This document shows, piece after piece, positions 26,870 to 36,209 of a DNA stretch of 64,000 bases. Below the pieces are notes generated by a model that ran no database searches, was not told the origin of the DNA, and was given only the letters and a program-made list of their open reading frames with translations. The first letter of the stretch is position 1, and the number at the start of each line of letters is the position of its first letter. Both the position numbers and the translations under genes were made by a program. This DNA is from Aliarcobacter trophiarum LMG 25534 (lineage in GTDB: Bacteria > Campylobacterota > Campylobacteria > Campylobacterales > Arcobacteraceae): assembly GCF_003355515.1 (NCBI RefSeq), contig NZ_CP031367.1:434001-498000 (forward strand), given 5' to 3'.

Positions 26870-27442
26870 ATGAAATTTGTACAAAAAGAGTTTAGTGCAA
26901 TACTAGATGAAAAAAAATCTAAATTTATAGCTTTTTTACTTCCTTACAGTGATTTTGAAAAAACAATGCAAAAATTAAGGCAAGAACATCCAAAAGCAGT
27001 GCATTTTGTTTATGCTTATAGATATTTAAATGAGTTTTCCCAAATTGTTGAAAATAGTAGTGATGATGGAGAGCCAAGAGGAACAAGTGGAAAACCAACT
27101 TTAACAGTTTTAAGTGGAGCAAATATTATAAATAGTGCGGCAATAATAGTACGATATTTTGGAGGAATAAAACTTGGAACTGGTGGATTAGTAAGAGCAT
27201 ATAGTAGCTCTTTAAATGAAGCTATAAAAATTGCAGAATTTTTTGAGTATAAAAACTTAGAAAATCATATTTTGGAGTGTGAATATAGTTTCTTAGGTCA
27301 ACTTGAGTATATTTTGAATCAAAATGGTATAAAAATAATAGATAAAGAGTTTCAAAATAGTGTAGAAATAACAATTGCTCTTACAAAAGATGAATTTGAA
27401 ATTTTAAAATCTTTACTTCCACGAGAAATTAAGATAATATAA
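26870..27442 (+). CDS. yigZ: YigZ/IMPACT-family protein
   Basis: A 190-residue protein with the UPF0029/IMPACT signature around residues 60-90 (SSDDGEPRGTSGKP) and the following IVRYFGGIKLGTGGLVRAY, then a shorter C-terminal ferredoxin-like domain. The function is uncertain; links to translation regulation are known for eukaryotic IMPACT. The likely -10 box ends so close to the ATG that the mRNA may be leaderless. The secretin gene follows 33 bp later. Confidence 0.85.
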   Translation: MKFVQKEFSAILDEKKSKFIAFLLPYSDFEKTMQKLRQEHPKAVHFVYAYRYLNEFSQIVENSSDDGEPRGTSGKPTLTVLSGANIINSAAIIVRYFGGIKLGTGGLVRAYSSSLNEAIKIAEFFEYKNLENHILECEYSFLGQLEYILNQNGIKIIDKEFQNSVEITIALTKDEFEILKSLLPREIKII

Positions 27443-27475
27443 AAAAACTTATCAAATTATTTCTAAGGGCTTCTA

Positions 27476-28897
27476 ATGAAATGGTTTTTAAATATCTTTT
27501 TCCTTTTTATTCTTACTATACAGGGCTTCTCAAATGATTATATAGATGTAAATTTTACAAATCTAAAACTAGATGAATTTGTAAATATTGTGTCAAAAGT
27601 AAGTAATAAAAATATTCTTGTAAGTGAGCCTTTGGATATAAATTTAAACTTTGTATCAAATAAAAAAGTAAAAAAAGATGAACTTCTTACTATCTTAAAA
27701 ACTATTTTAGAAGAACACAACTATATTTTAGAACAAAAAGGTGATTTTTTAAAAATTGGTAAAAAATTACCACCAAAAAAAGAAAATTCTATATCAAAAG
27801 TGTATGAGTTAAAAAATATTGAAGTAGAGAATATAGTAAAAATTTTGGAAAGTATTATTGAAAGAAATAGTTATGAAGAGGGATTAAAACCAAATATTAG
27901 CTTTATTCAAGAGACAAATAGTATTGTTTTAACTGGGCAAAAAGATATTTTAGAACCATTTTTTGAACTTTTAAAAGAGATTGATAAACAAAAAGAGCAG
28001 GTTTATATACAAGCAAAAATTATAGAGGTAAAGAATGAGCTTGTAAATAAAATAGGTTTATCTTATGGAATATTAAAAGCAGATAGCTCAAGTGATGGAA
28101 TTATGGCAATATCTACTAGTTTAAATGGTGGTTCAAAAAGTCTTGAAGATGCTGCAACACTTTTAGGAATAGATGTAAAAAAACTAAATCTTAAATCAGG
28201 ACTTGCCTTAGGAGCTAGTTTAAATCTTTTAAAACAGCAAGGGGCTTTAGATATTGTCTCTGAGCCATCTATTTTGGCTATAAACAATAAAGAGAGCTTT
28301 ATTTATGTTGGAGAAAAAATATCTATGCAAACTTCAAGTAGTGTCACAGATGGTGGAACTCAAAGAACGAACTATGAAAGAGAAGATATTGGATTAACTT
28401 TAAAAGTTAAACCTAGAGTCTCAAGTAATACAAAACTTACTTTAGAGATAAATACGCTTTTGGAAAATTTAAAAGTGAGGTCAGTTGGAGTTAGTAATCC
28501 TGATACTCTTAAAAAAGAGATAAATACAACTGCAATTTTAAGTAATGGAGAGAGTGTTATAATTGGTGGATTAATAGAGAATAAAAATGAGATAGTAGAA
28601 GAAAAAGTTCCAGTATTAGGAGATGTTCCTATTTTTGGCAGACTCTTTAGAAATGAGTCAAATCTTAATAAAAAGAATAATTTAGTAATAATCGTAACAC
28701 CATATATTATTCAGAAAAATCAAGATATCACATATATAAGAGATAAATTAACAAAGTTAAAAGAATTAGAAGAACGATATTTAGAAGAGAGTTTGAGTGA
28801 TTTAAATGTTGAATTAAAAACTAAAGATAAGAAAGAGCTAGAAGATGCTCAAACTTTACAGGAAAAAAGATTTAAAGAGTTTTTTCAACAACAGTGA
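27476..28897 (+). CDS. Secretin (GspD/PilQ/CtsD-like outer-membrane channel)
   Basis: A 473-residue protein with an N-terminal signal sequence (WFLNIFFLFILTIQGFS), an N0-like domain (about 25-100), an N1-like domain (about 105-170) and a secretin domain (about 175-425) ending in VPVLGDVPIFGRLF and NNLVIIVTPYII. Secretins form the outer-membrane pore of type II secretion, type IV pili or DNA-uptake machines; in Campylobacter the counterpart is CtsD of natural transformation. No other secretion genes are adjacent, so the machine it serves is unknown. The long charged C-terminal tail (430-473) may bind a pilotin or partner. Confidence 0.85.
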   Translation: MKWFLNIFFLFILTIQGFSNDYIDVNFTNLKLDEFVNIVSKVSNKNILVSEPLDINLNFVSNKKVKKDELLTILKTILEEHNYILEQKGDFLKIGKKLPPKKENSISKVYELKNIEVENIVKILESIIERNSYEEGLKPNISFIQETNSIVLTGQKDILEPFFELLKEIDKQKEQVYIQAKIIEVKNELVNKIGLSYGILKADSSSDGIMAISTSLNGGSKSLEDAATLLGIDVKKLNLKSGLALGASLNLLKQQGALDIVSEPSILAINNKESFIYVGEKISMQTSSSVTDGGTQRTNYEREDIGLTLKVKPRVSSNTKLTLEINTLLENLKVRSVGVSNPDTLKKEINTTAILSNGESVIIGGLIENKNEIVEEKVPVLGDVPIFGRLFRNESNLNKKNNLVIIVTPYIIQKNQDITYIRDKLTKLKELEERYLEESLSDLNVELKTKDKKELEDAQTLQEKRFKEFFQQQ

Positions 28898-28914
28898 TTT
28901 TTAGCAAATTTAGG

Positions 28915-28920
28915 TAAAAT
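28915..28920 (+). promoter_or_regulatory. -10 element before the radical SAM gene
   Basis: TAAAAT within TTTAGGTAAAATTGGC, 24 bp before the proposed ATA start at 28944, followed by AAGGA at 28933-28937. It places the promoter between the secretin stop and this gene and supports the upstream start. Confidence 0.45.
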
Positions 28921-28943
28921 TGGCAAAAAATTAAGGAAAAGCT

Positions 28944-29822
28944 ATAAAAAAGTTTAAAAAAGTTCACATAGAACTAACAAATATTTGTAATTTAGAATGT
29001 TCATTTTGTCCACCAAAACTATTTGCAAATAAAGTTATGAGCTTAGAGCTTTTTGATAGATTAAATAGTGAAGTAAAAGAGCTTACAAATGAGTTAGCTT
29101 ATCATGTTGTTGGTGACCCTTTAGTTTTGGGAAATTTAAATGAGTATTTAAATATTAGTCAAAAGCACAACTTAAAAGTAAATATTACAACAACTGCAAA
29201 TAATATCTCAAAAAGACACTATAAAGCTTTGATGAATCCTATAATAAAGCAGATAAACTTCTCTATAAATTCATATAATGCAAATTCACATAAAAAGAGT
29301 TTTGATGAATATATAGAGCCAATTTTAGAGTTTATAAAATTTTCAAAAGAGAATAATCATAACTATTTTATCAATTTTCGTATTTGGAATTTAGATGATA
29401 CAAAAAGTGCCTATGATTTTAACTCAAAAGTTTTTGATAAATTAAATAGCTTTTTTAATAGTAGTTTAGATATTGATGATATTTATAAAACAAAGCCAAA
29501 AAACTTAAGAGTTGATAGAAAAATCTTTATAAATTTTGATGACTATTTTGCATGGCCAAACATAAATAATGAGCATATAAGTTCTTGTGGTTTTTGTTAT
29601 GGTTTAAACTCCCATTTTGGGATTTTGGCAAACGGAAGTGTAGTTCCTTGTTGTTTAGATTTAGATGCAAAGATTAATCTAGGAAATGTAGAAAAAAATA
29701 CTTTAAAAGAGATTTTAGATACTCCAAGAGCAAAGGCTATGATAGAAGGATTTAGGAAAAATATTTTAGTCGAAGAGCTTTGTCAAAAGTGTGGATACAG
29801 AACTAGGTTTGATAAACTTTAA
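28944..29822 (+). CDS. Radical SAM/SPASM-domain protein, ATA start
   Basis: A 292-residue iron-sulfur enzyme. The radical SAM motif CNLECSFC (C15, C19, C22) lies upstream of the first ATG in frame (29037), so the real start must be earlier. Between the in-frame stop at 28932 and the motif there is no ATG, GTG or TTG; ATA at 28944 follows AAGGA at 6 bp and encodes (M)KKFKKVHIEL, a usual beginning for this group. The C-terminal SPASM-like part has CGFC, VPCCLD and CQKC for auxiliary clusters. The substrate is unknown; such proteins often modify peptides or cofactors. Confidence 0.8.
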   Translation: MKKFKKVHIELTNICNLECSFCPPKLFANKVMSLELFDRLNSEVKELTNELAYHVVGDPLVLGNLNEYLNISQKHNLKVNITTTANNISKRHYKALMNPIIKQINFSINSYNANSHKKSFDEYIEPILEFIKFSKENNHNYFINFRIWNLDDTKSAYDFNSKVFDKLNSFFNSSLDIDDIYKTKPKNLRVDRKIFINFDDYFAWPNINNEHISSCGFCYGLNSHFGILANGSVVPCCLDLDAKINLGNVEKNTLKEILDTPRAKAMIEGFRKNILVEELCQKCGYRTRFDKL

Positions 29823-29853
29823 AAATATAAACTTCTATTCATTGTTCTTTAGC

Positions 29854-29859
29854 TAAAAT
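29854..29859 (+). promoter_or_regulatory. -10 element before the EI24 gene
   Basis: TAAAAT within TTTAGCTAAAATGAAAGC, 27 bp before the ATG at 29887. The motif context matches other promoters in this window. Confidence 0.45.
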
Positions 29860-29886
29860 GAAAGCTATTTTAAAAATGGATAAAAT

Positions 29887-30672
29887 ATGAATGAAATTGA
29901 GATTTTAAAAAGAAGCTTTGAGGATTTTTTTACAGGTTCAATATTGAAATTAGCCTTTATTCCCCTAGTTGTAGCTTTGATTATATTATATATTATGTTT
30001 TTTGGAGTTGTTGGTTTTGGTTATGAAAGCTTACAGCTTTTGGCGAATAGTGCACAAAGTGGTGGAGAAGTGCTAATTGATGAAACAGCACCCTTTTATA
30101 TAGTTTGGTTTACATATTTATTGATTTTTTTCTTTAAATACTCTTTTGTTTCAACTTTTGCGATAACGTTAATATACGTTATAGGTGCTATTTTTGTATT
30201 TCATTTAGGAATAATTTTTGCTCTATTGATTATTGGATTTTTAACTCCTTCTGTGGTGAAAATATTGCATAAAAAGCACTATTCTAAGCTTGAATTAACT
30301 CCTTTTGGAACTATTACAAATGCTATTACAAATGCCTTAAAAGCCATTTTTGTAATGCTTTTTTTGTATATACTTTTTATACCTTTGTATTTTATTCCTT
30401 TTATAAACATTTTGGCATTTTATCTTCCTTTATACTACTTTTTTCATAAGCTTTTAAATTTTGATGTAGCAAGTACAATATTAAGTAAAGAGCAATATAA
30501 AGAGATCTATAAAAAAAATCCAATACCTTTTAGATTTAGAACTTTAGCTTTATATTTTATATCAACAGTCCCATTTATTACACTATTTATTGCAGTTTTT
30601 TATGTGGTTTATCTTTGTCATGCATATTTTATAGAGCTTGAGAAAATTCAAAGAATAGATGAGGTTTTATAA
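29887..30672 (+). CDS. EI24/CysZ-like membrane protein
   Basis: A 261-residue protein with four or more membrane helices and the EI24-family beginning (EILKRSFEDFFTGSILKLAFIPL). CysZ members of this family are sulfate permeases; others have no known role. The GFL...HKKHY loop and the double-Pro helix are typical. It overlaps no neighbour but lies 2 bp before the phosphatase gene, so the two are co-transcribed. Confidence 0.8.
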   Translation: MNEIEILKRSFEDFFTGSILKLAFIPLVVALIILYIMFFGVVGFGYESLQLLANSAQSGGEVLIDETAPFYIVWFTYLLIFFFKYSFVSTFAITLIYVIGAIFVFHLGIIFALLIIGFLTPSVVKILHKKHYSKLELTPFGTITNAITNALKAIFVMLFLYILFIPLYFIPFINILAFYLPLYYFFHKLLNFDVASTILSKEQYKEIYKKNPIPFRFRTLALYFISTVPFITLFIAVFYVVYLCHAYFIELEKIQRIDEVL

Positions 30673-30674
30673 TT

Positions 30675-31403
30675 TTGAAAAATATAAAAAAAAGAGTTAT
30701 AAAAGCAAATATTGAGATTCTTGATTATATAGAAAAATCTTTAAAAAAAGAGGATTTTAAATATACCAAACAGATTGGTTTTGGTGGAGATGAAACTTTA
30801 AAAATTGATAAAATATTTGAAGATATTTTTATAAAAAACCTAAAAGATTATGGAAATATATTTAGTGAAGAGTGTGGTTTTTTAGATTTTAAGAAAGAGT
30901 TAACTTTTATTATAGACCCACTTGATGGAAGTAATAATTTTTTCTCAAATATTCCATATTTTGGAACATCTGTTGCTTTAAAAAAAGATGGAAAGATTAT
31001 TGCTGGATTTGTAGCAAATTTAGCAAATAAAACTTTGGTTTATAAAATCTTGAATAAAAAGATCAAATATATCTCTTTATTAAGAGGTAAAAAGATAATA
31101 AAAGTAGAAAATGGCTCTTCAAAGGTTGCAGTATTTGAAAGAGGATATAAATATCCAAATATTTGTAAAATTTTAAATGATAAAGAGATGAAATTTAGAG
31201 TTTTAGGAGCAACAGCATTATCTTTAGCAAATGCAAGAGATTTTACATTTGTACTTTTTAAAGGTAATTTAAGAGAGTTTGATATTGATGCTGGGCTCTT
31301 TATAAGCAATGATTTGTATATAAAAAAAGATGAAGATATGGTATTTGTTACGAAATATAAAGAGGTTTTTTCCTCTTTTAATGAAATTATTAAACAATTT
31401 TAG
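30675..31403 (+). CDS. Inositol monophosphatase family phosphatase
   Basis: A 242-residue protein beginning with TTG. Metal-binding motifs of the family are visible: EECG near residue 73, DPLDGSNNFF near 87-96, and the C-terminal FDIDAGLF. The family includes inositol monophosphatase, fructose-1,6-bisphosphatase-like enzymes and CysQ, which hydrolyses 3'-phosphoadenosine 5'-phosphate. With a CysZ-like gene beside it a CysQ-like role is conceivable, but this is only context. Confidence 0.8.
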   Translation: MKNIKKRVIKANIEILDYIEKSLKKEDFKYTKQIGFGGDETLKIDKIFEDIFIKNLKDYGNIFSEECGFLDFKKELTFIIDPLDGSNNFFSNIPYFGTSVALKKDGKIIAGFVANLANKTLVYKILNKKIKYISLLRGKKIIKVENGSSKVAVFERGYKYPNICKILNDKEMKFRVLGATALSLANARDFTFVLFKGNLREFDIDAGLFISNDLYIKKDEDMVFVTKYKEVFSSFNEIIKQF

Positions 31404-31404
31404 A

Positions 31405-31410
31405 TATAAC
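31405..31410 (+). promoter_or_regulatory. -10 element before the ferredoxin gene
   Basis: TATAAC within TTTAGATATAACTCC, about 31 bp before the ATG at 31441 and followed by TTAGGAAAA as ribosome binding site. Confidence 0.4.
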
Positions 31411-31431
31411 TCCAAATTAATAAAAATTTAG

Positions 31432-31695
<264 letters not shown>

Positions 31696-31696
31696 G

Positions 31697-33166
31697 ATGT
31701 CAAAAATAACAACAGTCATCGATATTGGCTCAAATTCAATGCGAATGGTTGTTTTAGAAAAATCTAGTAGATTTGCTTTCTCCTTAATAAATGAGACAAA
31801 ATCTAGGGTAAAAATTTCTGAAGGTTGCTATGAAAATGGTGGTAATCTTCAGGAAATTCCTATGCAAAGAGCTTATCAATCTTTAAAATCTTTTTTAAAT
31901 ATTTCAAATGCTCTAAAATCAAGAAAAGTTTTATGTGTTGCTACTTCTGCTCTAAGAGATGCTCCCAATTCAAAAGTTTTTTTAAATAGAGTTAAAAATG
32001 ATTTAGGTTTGAATATAAAAGTGATTAATGGAGAAAAAGAGTCATATTTTGGTGGTGTTGCTACTTCAAATTTACTTCATGATAGTAATTTTGTAACTCT
32101 TGACATAGGTGGGGGAAGTACAGAATTTTGTTTTGTAAAAGATAAAAAAATAATAAAATCAATCTCACTTGATATTGGAACAGTAAGACTTAAAGAATTA
32201 TATTTTAATAAAAATAATCTTGAAGGTGCAAAAAAATATATTTTGGATAATCTAAAAAAGGTTTTTGAACAAAATATAGAGATACCAACAAAAGTTGTAG
32301 GAATTGGTGGAAGTATTAGAACTCTATCAAAGATGATTATGGATAAAAATATCTATCCTTTGGATGCTATTCATGGATTTACTTATGATTTTAAAAAAGA
32401 GAAAAAACTTTTTGAAAATATTTTAAATGCTGATACAAATGATGAACTTCAAGCATTAGGAGTAAAAAAAGATAGATTTGACACTATAAAAGAGGGTACC
32501 TTTATATTTAAGACAATATTAGATGAACTTAATATAAAAAGTGTAGTAACTTCTGGTGTTGGAGTAAGAGAAGGGGTATATCTTACAGATCTATTAAGAA
32601 ACCAAAACCATAGATTCCCAAATAACTTTAACATAAGTGTAAAAAGCTTGCTAGATAGATTTGAGTTAAATGAGAAACAAAGTGCTTATTTTGGAAATAA
32701 TGCAAAGAAAATTTTTGATAGTTTAAAATCTCTTCATAATCTTGATGATAAATTTAAAGAGCTTTTAGTTGTGGCTTCAAAACTTCACTCTATAGGTTCA
32801 AGTCTAAATTTTTACAAAAAAAATGATAATGCCTTTGAGTTTATTTTAAATGGTCTAAACTATGACTTTTTACATACTTCAAGAGTAATTGTTGCACATA
32901 CTATAAAGTTTTCAAAAAAATCTCTACCAAAACAGAGTGATTTAGATGAGTATAAAGAGCTTTTACCAAATCTTGAAACTATGCAGTGGTTATCATTTAT
33001 GATTGCTCTTAATATCGCTATAAATACTGATTTCTCTTGCCCAAAAGTTGAGTATATTTTAGATGATTTTATTTTACGACTGGAACTTCCAAATAGCTCA
33101 TTTTTAATAAACTCACATATTGAAAAGCTAGAACTTCCAAAAGATTTATCTATAGAGATTTTATAG
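31697..33166 (+). CDS. ppx: Exopolyphosphatase/guanosine pentaphosphatase (Ppx/GppA)
   Basis: A 489-residue ASKHA-fold protein: TVIDIGSNSMRM at the start, ATSALRDAPN, and DIGGGSTEF of the phosphate-binding loop, with a helical HD-like C-terminal part (about 310-470). It hydrolyses polyphosphate and/or converts pppGpp to ppGpp, thus acting together with the SpoT enzyme elsewhere in the window. The final G of its TAG is the first base of the waaC GTG start. Confidence 0.92.
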   Translation: MSKITTVIDIGSNSMRMVVLEKSSRFAFSLINETKSRVKISEGCYENGGNLQEIPMQRAYQSLKSFLNISNALKSRKVLCVATSALRDAPNSKVFLNRVKNDLGLNIKVINGEKESYFGGVATSNLLHDSNFVTLDIGGGSTEFCFVKDKKIIKSISLDIGTVRLKELYFNKNNLEGAKKYILDNLKKVFEQNIEIPTKVVGIGGSIRTLSKMIMDKNIYPLDAIHGFTYDFKKEKKLFENILNADTNDELQALGVKKDRFDTIKEGTFIFKTILDELNIKSVVTSGVGVREGVYLTDLLRNQNHRFPNNFNISVKSLLDRFELNEKQSAYFGNNAKKIFDSLKSLHNLDDKFKELLVVASKLHSIGSSLNFYKKNDNAFEFILNGLNYDFLHTSRVIVAHTIKFSKKSLPKQSDLDEYKELLPNLETMQWLSFMIALNIAINTDFSCPKVEYILDDFILRLELPNSSFLINSHIEKLELPKDLSIEIL

Positions 33167-34170
33167 TGCAAAAAATAGCTATTATAAAGCTATCAGCTAT
33201 GGGAGATATTATTCACTCAATGGTAGCTTTAGAGTTTATCAAAAAGAAATATCCAAATATAGAGATTGATTGGTTTGTTGAAAGTACTTTTTATGTTATT
33301 TTAGAAAACAATCCAAATATAAATAAAATAGTAAAACTAAATCTAAAATCTATAAAAAAATCTAAAAAAGAGTTTTTTACTCAATTAAATCTTGTAAGAA
33401 GTTTCAAAAAAGAGAACTATGATTTAATAATAGATGCACAAGGACTTATAAAATCATCAATGGTAGCTAGAATTTTGGGAAAAAATATAGCTGGATTTTG
33501 TAAAAATTCGACTAGAGAAAGTCTTGCTAGTTTTTTTTACTCAAAAAAAATATCAATAGATTATAAAGAAAATGTAATAGATAGAAACTGTTTTTTAATT
33601 TCAAAAGCTTTAAATTTTGATATATCAAAGGATGATATTTTAAATAAAAAACCATTTCTATTTTATAAAGATGAAGATAAAACAATTTATGAATATTTAA
33701 GTAAAGGTAAAAAGAATATTTTACTTATAGTTGGGGCTAGTTGGAAGAGTAAAATCTACTCTAAAGAGAAGTTTGCTAGAATAGTAAATAGTTTAGATGA
33801 GAATTTTTTAATTGTTTGGGGGAATGAAGAAGAGAAACAAATAGCAGATTTTATAAGAGAAAATAGTAAGGTTAGTGTTTTACCAAAGTTGGATTTAAAT
33901 AGTTTAAAAGCATTAGTTTCAAAAGTTGATTTAGTAATAGGAAATGATACAGGTCCTACTCATATGGCTTGGGCTTTAAATATTCCTTCTATTACAATTT
34001 TTGGAAATACCCCTGCATATAGAAATACTTATCTTACAGATATAAATAAAATTATAAAATCTAGTTTTTCTCCAAATCCACTAAAATTAGATAAAAACAA
34101 CTTCTCTATAAATGAAATAGATGAAAAAAATATAGTAAAAATGGCAAAGGAGCTTTTATGTATAGAGTGA
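33166..34170 (+). CDS. waaC: LOS heptosyltransferase I
   Basis: A 334-residue GT9 enzyme that adds the first L-glycero-D-manno-heptose to KDO in the LOS core. It begins with GTG (IAIIKLSAMGDIIHSMVALEF) and has the C-terminal donor-binding motif GNDTGPTHMAWAL. A T8 run (33531-33538) and an A8 run (33543-33550) lie close together in the gene. It opens the LOS locus, as in Campylobacter, and its end overlaps the acyltransferase gene by 13 bp. Confidence 0.93.
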   Translation: MQKIAIIKLSAMGDIIHSMVALEFIKKKYPNIEIDWFVESTFYVILENNPNINKIVKLNLKSIKKSKKEFFTQLNLVRSFKKENYDLIIDAQGLIKSSMVARILGKNIAGFCKNSTRESLASFFYSKKISIDYKENVIDRNCFLISKALNFDISKDDILNKKPFLFYKDEDKTIYEYLSKGKKNILLIVGASWKSKIYSKEKFARIVNSLDENFLIVWGNEEEKQIADFIRENSKVSVLPKLDLNSLKALVSKVDLVIGNDTGPTHMAWALNIPSITIFGNTPAYRNTYLTDINKIIKSSFSPNPLKLDKNNFSINEIDEKNIVKMAKELLCIE

Positions 34171-35072
34171 TAAAAGATTATTTTAGACTTTTTTTATACA
34201 ACACTTTTATTTTTATATTTTTAATTACTCCAAAGTTTATTATGGAAAAAATATTGATATTTTTTGCATTTATTGCATATAAATTCAATAAAAAACATTT
34301 AAAAATAGCAAGAGCAAATCTTGAAATAGTATATGGTGATACTATTTCTAAAGAGAGACAAGAGGAGATAATTTATAACTCTTATAAATCTTTGGTTTTT
34401 AATATGTATGAGTTTATTGAAAATCAAAATATTACAAAAGAGAGTATGTTTAAAAAAGCAAATATTTTAAATAAAGAGATTATAGAAAAAGCCTTTAAAG
34501 ATAATCGTAAAATTATATATATAACTGCACATTATGGAGGTTGGGAGATAACTTTACCATATATTGCACTAATGTTTGGAGAGATTGCTGTTGTAAATAG
34601 AAGAATGAATAATCCACATATTCAAGATAAATATGCAAAAGCAAGAAGCAAAAATAAAATTACAATGCTAGAAAAAGAGAGTGCTGCAAAAGGGATGATA
34701 AAAGCTTTTAAAGATGACAAATCAATAGCTGTGGTAATAGATCAGCATATAGGAAGTGGAATAGAGATAGATTTTTTGGGAATAAAAGATTTAGCGACTG
34801 ATTCAACTTCAAGAATGGCACTAAAATTTGATGCAATTATTATTCCAATTTTTACAGTAAACAATGGCTTTAGAAATTGGACAATAGAGGTAAAAGAGCC
34901 AATAGATGTAAGAAATATAGAGTTTAAAAGCGAAGATAAAATTAAAGAGTTAACACAAATTCAAAATGATATAGTAAGCAAACAAATTTTTGAAAAACCA
35001 GATTTTTGGCTTTGGCAACACAAAAGATTTAAAGAATTTAACAAAAATATTTATAAAAAGAAGAAAAATTGA
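34158..35072 (+). CDS. waaM: Lipid A biosynthesis acyltransferase (HtrB/WaaM)
   Basis: A 304-residue late acyltransferase that adds a secondary acyl chain to KDO-lipid A. It has an N-terminal membrane anchor and the catalytic HX4E motif in HYGGWE (about residues 124-129), then the IDQHIGSGIEIDFLG segment of the family. It overlaps waaC upstream and the kinase-like gene downstream by 4 bp, placing it in one translationally coupled unit. Confidence 0.92.
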   Translation: MYRVIKDYFRLFLYNTFIFIFLITPKFIMEKILIFFAFIAYKFNKKHLKIARANLEIVYGDTISKERQEEIIYNSYKSLVFNMYEFIENQNITKESMFKKANILNKEIIEKAFKDNRKIIYITAHYGGWEITLPYIALMFGEIAVVNRRMNNPHIQDKYAKARSKNKITMLEKESAAKGMIKAFKDDKSIAVVIDQHIGSGIEIDFLGIKDLATDSTSRMALKFDAIIIPIFTVNNGFRNWTIEVKEPIDVRNIEFKSEDKIKELTQIQNDIVSKQIFEKPDFWLWQHKRFKEFNKNIYKKKKN

Positions 35073-35854
35073 GTAGCCTTGAAAATATTTCAAAAAAAGA
35101 GTTTTTAAACTCAAAAAAAGAGATTTCTTCTTTTATTTTTGAAGATAAACAGTATTGGTTAAAAAAAGCAAGAGCTACAAAACCAGATAAGCTTCAAGAT
35201 TTTTTTTATAAAATTTTACCATTTGAACTTCTTATACCTCCAATAAAAAAAGATAAAAAAGAGGCTTTAGAGTTTGAAATCTCAAAACTTGAAGAGTTTT
35301 TTAAATTTGGAATAAATGTTCCTAAAATTGTATATAAAAATGAAGAGTTTTTTGTACTTGAAGATAGTGGAAAAACTATATATTCAATTTTAAGAGATGA
35401 AAATATAAAAGAAGAGAGTTTCTATTTCTATGTTGATTTAGTCTTAGTTGAATTAACAAAAATACATAATCTTGGTTTTTTTCATGGTGGAAGTCAGCTT
35501 AGAAATTTTACTTATAAAGAAGAGAAAGTTTTTGCTATAGATTTTGAAGAGAGTTTTCTTAAAAATATAGATATAAAAACTTTACAATATAGGGATTTTT
35601 TACTTTTTTTACTCTCTTTTTTAAAGATGAAAGAGCTTAAATTTAAGATTGATTATGAAAGAATTATAGATAAATATATAAAATTTACCAATAGTGTTGA
35701 GTTTAAAAAGAAGCTAATAAATTTTAGTAAAAAGCTTCGATTTTTTTTATGGCTTTATAAAAAAGAGTTTATAAAAAAAAGAGTTGGAAGTGATGTTAGA
35801 TATTTCTTTGAACTAATAGAGATTTTAAATAAAATGGGGAAAAATGCAGAATAA
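35069..35854 (+). CDS. LPS kinase-like protein (KdkA/WaaP/RIO fold)
   Basis: A 261-residue protein beginning with TTG. It has the layout of small protein-kinase-like sugar kinases: a lysine in the N-lobe, HNLGFFHGGSQLRNF resembling the catalytic loop (HxxxxxxN, with Gly in the usual Asp place), and AIDFEES for the metal-binding Asp. Such enzymes phosphorylate KDO or heptose in the LOS inner core. The replaced catalytic Asp makes activity uncertain. It sits between waaM and dgkA. Confidence 0.7.
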   Translation: MSSLENISKKEFLNSKKEISSFIFEDKQYWLKKARATKPDKLQDFFYKILPFELLIPPIKKDKKEALEFEISKLEEFFKFGINVPKIVYKNEEFFVLEDSGKTIYSILRDENIKEESFYFYVDLVLVELTKIHNLGFFHGGSQLRNFTYKEEKVFAIDFEESFLKNIDIKTLQYRDFLLFLLSFLKMKELKFKIDYERIIDKYIKFTNSVEFKKKLINFSKKLRFFLWLYKKEFIKKRVGSDVRYFFELIEILNKMGKNAE

Positions 35855-36194
35855 ACCAAAATATAATCTTTTTAAGAATTGGAAGTATGCAATTGATGGG
35901 TTAATAACTGCAGTGAAAACTGAAAGTTCTTTTAGGCTCGAACTTTTTTGTGCTATTTTTATAATAGCTGGAATAATTTTTGTAGATACAAGTTTGACAA
36001 ATAAACTAATCTTACTTATAACTGGTATATTGGTTTTGATAGTTGAACTTATAAACTCTGCTATTGAAAATGTAGTTGATTTATGTACAAAAGAGATACA
36101 TCCTTTAGCAAAAAATGCGAAGGATATTGGTTCAACTGCTGTGATGTTTACTATTAGTTTACATGTTATTTGTTGGGTTTTTATTTTGTTTTAG
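35844..36194 (+). CDS. dgkA: Diacylglycerol kinase
   Basis: A 116-residue, three-helix inner-membrane kinase that phosphorylates diacylglycerol and recycles it to phosphatidic acid. The active-site segment LIVELINSAIENVVDL is present. Diacylglycerol arises when phosphoethanolamine or glycerol-phosphate is taken from phospholipids, so it fits the phosphoethanolamine-transferase-like genes nearby. It overlaps the kinase-like gene by 11 bp and converges with the next gene. Confidence 0.95.
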   Translation: MQNKPKYNLFKNWKYAIDGLITAVKTESSFRLELFCAIFIIAGIIFVDTSLTNKLILLITGILVLIVELINSAIENVVDLCTKEIHPLAKNAKDIGSTAVMFTISLHVICWVFILF

Positions 36195-36209
36195 TGTAAA
36201 AATTAAATA

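Noticed and set aside
29037-29822. ATG at 29037 as the start of the radical SAM gene
   Set aside because: It would cut off the three cysteines of the iron-sulfur motif, which lie in frame upstream.
33531-33550. T8 and A8 runs in waaC as a phase-variation switch
   Set aside because: Runs of 8 are common by chance at this base composition and the gene is intact; no long poly-G/C tract of the Campylobacter type was seen anywhere in the window.
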